Notes under the pieces: generated by a model
Seen by the model: only the letters and a program-made list of their open reading frames with translations
What the model was told of the DNA's origin: nothing
Database searches by the model: none
Assembly: GCA_963719055.1 (NCBI GenBank)
Contig: CAVRAU010000001.1
Location: 124,001-188,000 of the forward strand
From: CAXMQZ01 sp963719055
GTDB lineage: Bacteria > Acidobacteriota > Thermoanaerobaculia > Multivoradales > JAHEKO01
DNA: 64,000 bases
Direction of reading: 5' to 3'
Made by a program: the position numbers and the translations under genes
In this document: piece by piece, positions 61,285 to 64,000 of the stretch
How the letters are laid out: every line of letters starts with the position of its first letter
Position numbering within the stretch: position 1 is the stretch's first letter

Positions 61285-64000
61285 ATGACAACTCGACGAA
61301 AGATCACCATCGACGGTAACGAAGCCGTGGCTTCGGTGGCCTACCGGACCAACGAGGTCATTGCCATCTACCCCATCACCCCGGCCTCCCCCATGGGCGA
61401 GCTCTCCGACGCCTGGGCCGCCCAGGGCAAGCTCAACGTCTGGGGCGATCTGCCCCAGGTGATCGAGATGCAGTCCGAGGGTGGCGCCGCCGGAACGGCC
61501 CACGGCGCCCTCCAAGCGGGCTCCTTGACGACGACGTTCACAGCTTCCCAGGGCCTGCTGCTGAAGATCCCCAATCTCTACAAGATCGCCGGCGAGTTGA
61601 CCCCCTTTGCCATGCATGTGGCCGCACGGACCCTGGCCACTCACGCGCTGTCCATCTTCTGCGACCACTCCGATGTAATGTCGGTGCGCCAGACCGGATG
61701 CGCCCTGCTCTGCTCCGGATCGGTCCAGGAGGCCCACGATCTGGCCGCGGTGGCCCACTCCGCCACCCTGAGCTCACGCATTCCGTTCATTCACTTCTTC
61801 GACGGATTTCGCACCTCCCACGAGGTGGCGAAGATCGAAGAACTGGCCGACGAGGACCTGCTGGCCCTGATGGACGAGGATCTCATCGAAGCCCACCGGC
61901 TCCGGGCCCTGACACCGGATCGCCCGGTCATTCGAGGTACCGCCCAGAACCCGGACACCTTCTTCCAGGCTCGCGAGGCGTGCAACTCGTTCTACGCGGA
62001 TTGCCCCGGGCACGTGCAGACAGCCATGGACAAGTTCGCGCAGCTCACGGGGCGTCAATACCATCTCTTCGACTACCACGGTCACCCGGAGGCCGATCGG
62101 GTCGTCGTCCTCATGGGCTCCGGATCCGAGGCCGCCCATGAAGCCGTCGATTGGCTCAACGATCACGGCGAAAAGGTCGGATTGCTGCGGGTGCGGCTGT
62201 ATCGACCCTTCTCACTGGAGGCGTTTGCCCACGCCCTGCCAACGACGGTCGAGACCCTCGCGGTCCTGGACCGCACCAAGGAGCCTGGCGCCGTCGGCGA
62301 CCCCCTCTACCTCGACGTGGTCACCGCATTGCACGAGGTCCGCAGTGACAACGGCTCACGACCCCAGCCACGCATCCTGGCCGGCCGCTACGGCCTGTCC
62401 TCCAAGGAGTTCGCGACCCGCCCATGTGCGGTCCATCTTCGACGAGATGAGCCGCGAACGACCCCGCAATCACTTCACGGTCGGCATCGTCGATGATGTG
62501 ACCCACACTTCCCTGCCCGTCGAACCATTCGACATCGAGCCCGAGGATCGAGTGCGAGCCGTCTTCTGGGGTCTGGGTGCCGACGGCACCGTCAGTGCCA
62601 ACAAGAACTCCATCAAGATCATCGGCGAAGAGACCGACAACTACGCCCAGGGCTACTTCGTCTACGACTCCAAGAAGTCCGGCGCGGTCACGATCTCTCA
62701 CCTGCGCTTTGGCGCCGAGCCGATCCACTCGACCTATCTCATCCAGAAGGCCACCTTTGTCGCCTGTCATCAGTTCAACTTCCTGGAGCGGTTCGACGTT
62801 CTGGAGTATGCCGATCACGGCGCGACCTTCCTGTTGAACGCCCCCTACGGCCCGGATGAGATCTGGGAGCATCTGCCCCGCGAAGTCCAGGAGACCATCC
62901 TCGAGAAGAAGCTGGAGCTCTGGGTCATCGACGGCTATCAGGTGGCGCGCGAAACGGGCATGGGTGGTCGTCTCAATACCATCATGCAGACCTGCTTCTT
63001 CGCTCTGGCCAACGTCCTGCCCAAGACGGAAGCCATCGAGAAGATCAAGGAAGCCATCCAGAAGACCTACGGCAAGAAGGGTCAGGTGCTGGTCGAGAAG
63101 AACTTCGCCGCGGTCGATGCGGCCCTGGATCATCTGCACCAGGTCGAGCGTTCCCGACGCCGTCACCTCGACCTTCAGCCGTCCTCCCATCGTCTCGGAA
63201 GAGGCGCCCGACTTCGTCCAGAAGGTCACCGCCGTGATGCTGGCGAACAAGGGCGATCTGCTGCCGGTGTCCGCCTTCCCGCCGGATGGCACCTGGCCGA
63301 CCGGCACCACGAAATGGGAGAAACGCAATATCGCGATGGAGATCCCACTCTGGGACCAGGATGTCTGCATCCAATGCAACCAGTGCGCCCTGGTGTGCCC
63401 CCATGCCGCCATCCGCGCCAAGGTCTATCAACCCGAGGCTCTCGCAGGCGCTCCCGACGACTTTCTCTCCATCGACTACAAGGCACCCGATTTCAAGGGC
63501 CTCAAGTTCACCATCCAGGTGGCGCCGGAGGACTGCACCGGTTGCAGCCTCTGTGTCGAGGTCTGCCCGGCCAAGAACAAGGCCAATCCGCGTCGCAAGG
63601 CCATCAACATGGAACCGCAGCGACCCGTACGCGACAGGGAGAAAGAGAACTACGAATTCTTTCTGCGGTCTGCCCGAGGTGGATCGCACCGAGATCGCAC
63701 GCTTCGATGCCAAGGGCTCGCAGTGGCTGGAGCCACTGTTCGAGTACTCTGGGGCCTGCGCCGGCTGCGGCGAGACCCCCTACGTCAAGCTCTTGTCGCA
63801 GCTCTTCGGCGACCGACTGCTGATCGCCAACGCCACCGGTTGCTCATCGATCTACGGCGGCAACCTGCCCGACCACCCCGTACACCACCAACGAGGACGG
63901 ACGTGGCCCGGCCTGGGCCAACTCGCTTTTCGAGGACAACGCGGAGTTCGGACTCGGTTTCCGAATGGCTGTCGACAGTCTCACGAGCCGTGCCAGGAGG
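61285..64000 (+). CDS. nifJ: Pyruvate:ferredoxin (flavodoxin) oxidoreductase, partial at window end, four frame changes
   Basis: The single-chain enzyme oxidises pyruvate to acetyl-CoA and CO2 and reduces ferredoxin. ITIDGNEAVASVAYRTNEVIAIYPITPASPMGE is split here: GNEAVASVAYRTNE is the start of the pyrimidine domain, and YPITPASPMGEL the substrate loop. Later pieces give LGADGTVSANKNSIKIIGE, two 4Fe-4S motifs (CIQCNQCALVCP and CTGCSLCVEVCP) and the start of the TPP domain (GACAGCGETPYVKLL, NATGCSSIYGG). Frame changes occur near 62420, 63150, 63668 and 63872. The gene runs off the window with about 250-300 residues missing. ATG 61285 has GAGGAAG upstream. Confidence 0.94.

Overview
The window is about 64 kb of high-GC bacterial chromosome with genes on both strands. 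A VWFA-type secreted protein (16900), a GWxTD protein (11783-12385), very large multihaem cytochromes and many lone housekeeping genes suggest an Acidobacteriota-like organism, perhaps Thermoanaerobaculia-related. That placement is an inference from gene content; there is no rRNA here.

Layout. 1-8403: a plus-strand operon for a molybdenum hydroxylase (FAD, 2Fe-2S and Mo subunits) with an amidase, a one-frame FdrA-DUF1116 fusion and a cupin; it looks like a degradation pathway for an N-containing heterocycle or ureide. 8463-13373: small stress-type genes (DinB-like, DUF1801, TfoX-N), FabH, GWxTD, FolE, and a SelW-like gene with an in-frame UGA in a CxxU motif followed by a hairpin whose loop is GGUCU, a likely selenoprotein. 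13383-32018: an rRNA-type uracil methyltransferase, an RNase Z-like MBL protein, an archaeal-type (type II) GAPDH homologue, a TlpA-like thioredoxin, a histone-H1-like Lys repeat protein, a B12-dependent ribonucleotide reductase with an upstream NrdR-box-like palindrome, a GldF/GldG-like ABC exporter with a DUF4340 protein, a K+ channel, an S4 protein and DNA polymerase IV. 32031-36892: fumC and carB, separated by a 66-bp tandem repeat.

37115-64000 is an energy-metabolism and redox-response region. A GAF histidine kinase/NarL-type regulator pair is followed by universal stress proteins, DUF302 and CBS genes. Next come a Rieske/cytochrome b/11-haem cytochrome bc-type complex, a 21-haem cytochrome fused to a membrane cytochrome b, a NapC/NirT-like quinol cytochrome, an 11-haem-cytochrome b fusion, a CydA-like membrane pair whose first member carries a c-haem domain, a cytochrome c554, more stress proteins, a Met/Cys PLP lyase, and pyruvate:ferredoxin oxidoreductase running off the window. 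Together these could link pyruvate oxidation and the quinone pool to periplasmic or extracellular acceptors. Similar palindromes overlap the -10 elements of the c554 and nifJ promoters, hinting at shared control.

Two sequence-level features matter for any reader. First, a dispersed 27-bp palindromic repeat (GGCCGGC, short spacer, GGCCGGCCGCTACAA) occurs at several loci and supplies the stop codons of at least two minus-strand genes; a separate element of about 300 bp with 12-bp inverted repeats occurs twice. Second, many conserved genes (carB, nifJ, cytochrome b, the PLP lyase and others) are broken by single-base frame changes that cluster at 16-28 kb, 36-44 kb and above 57 kb, while 45-57 kb is clean. 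These most likely reflect uncorrected indels in the assembly rather than decay, so such genes are given here as single spanning features.
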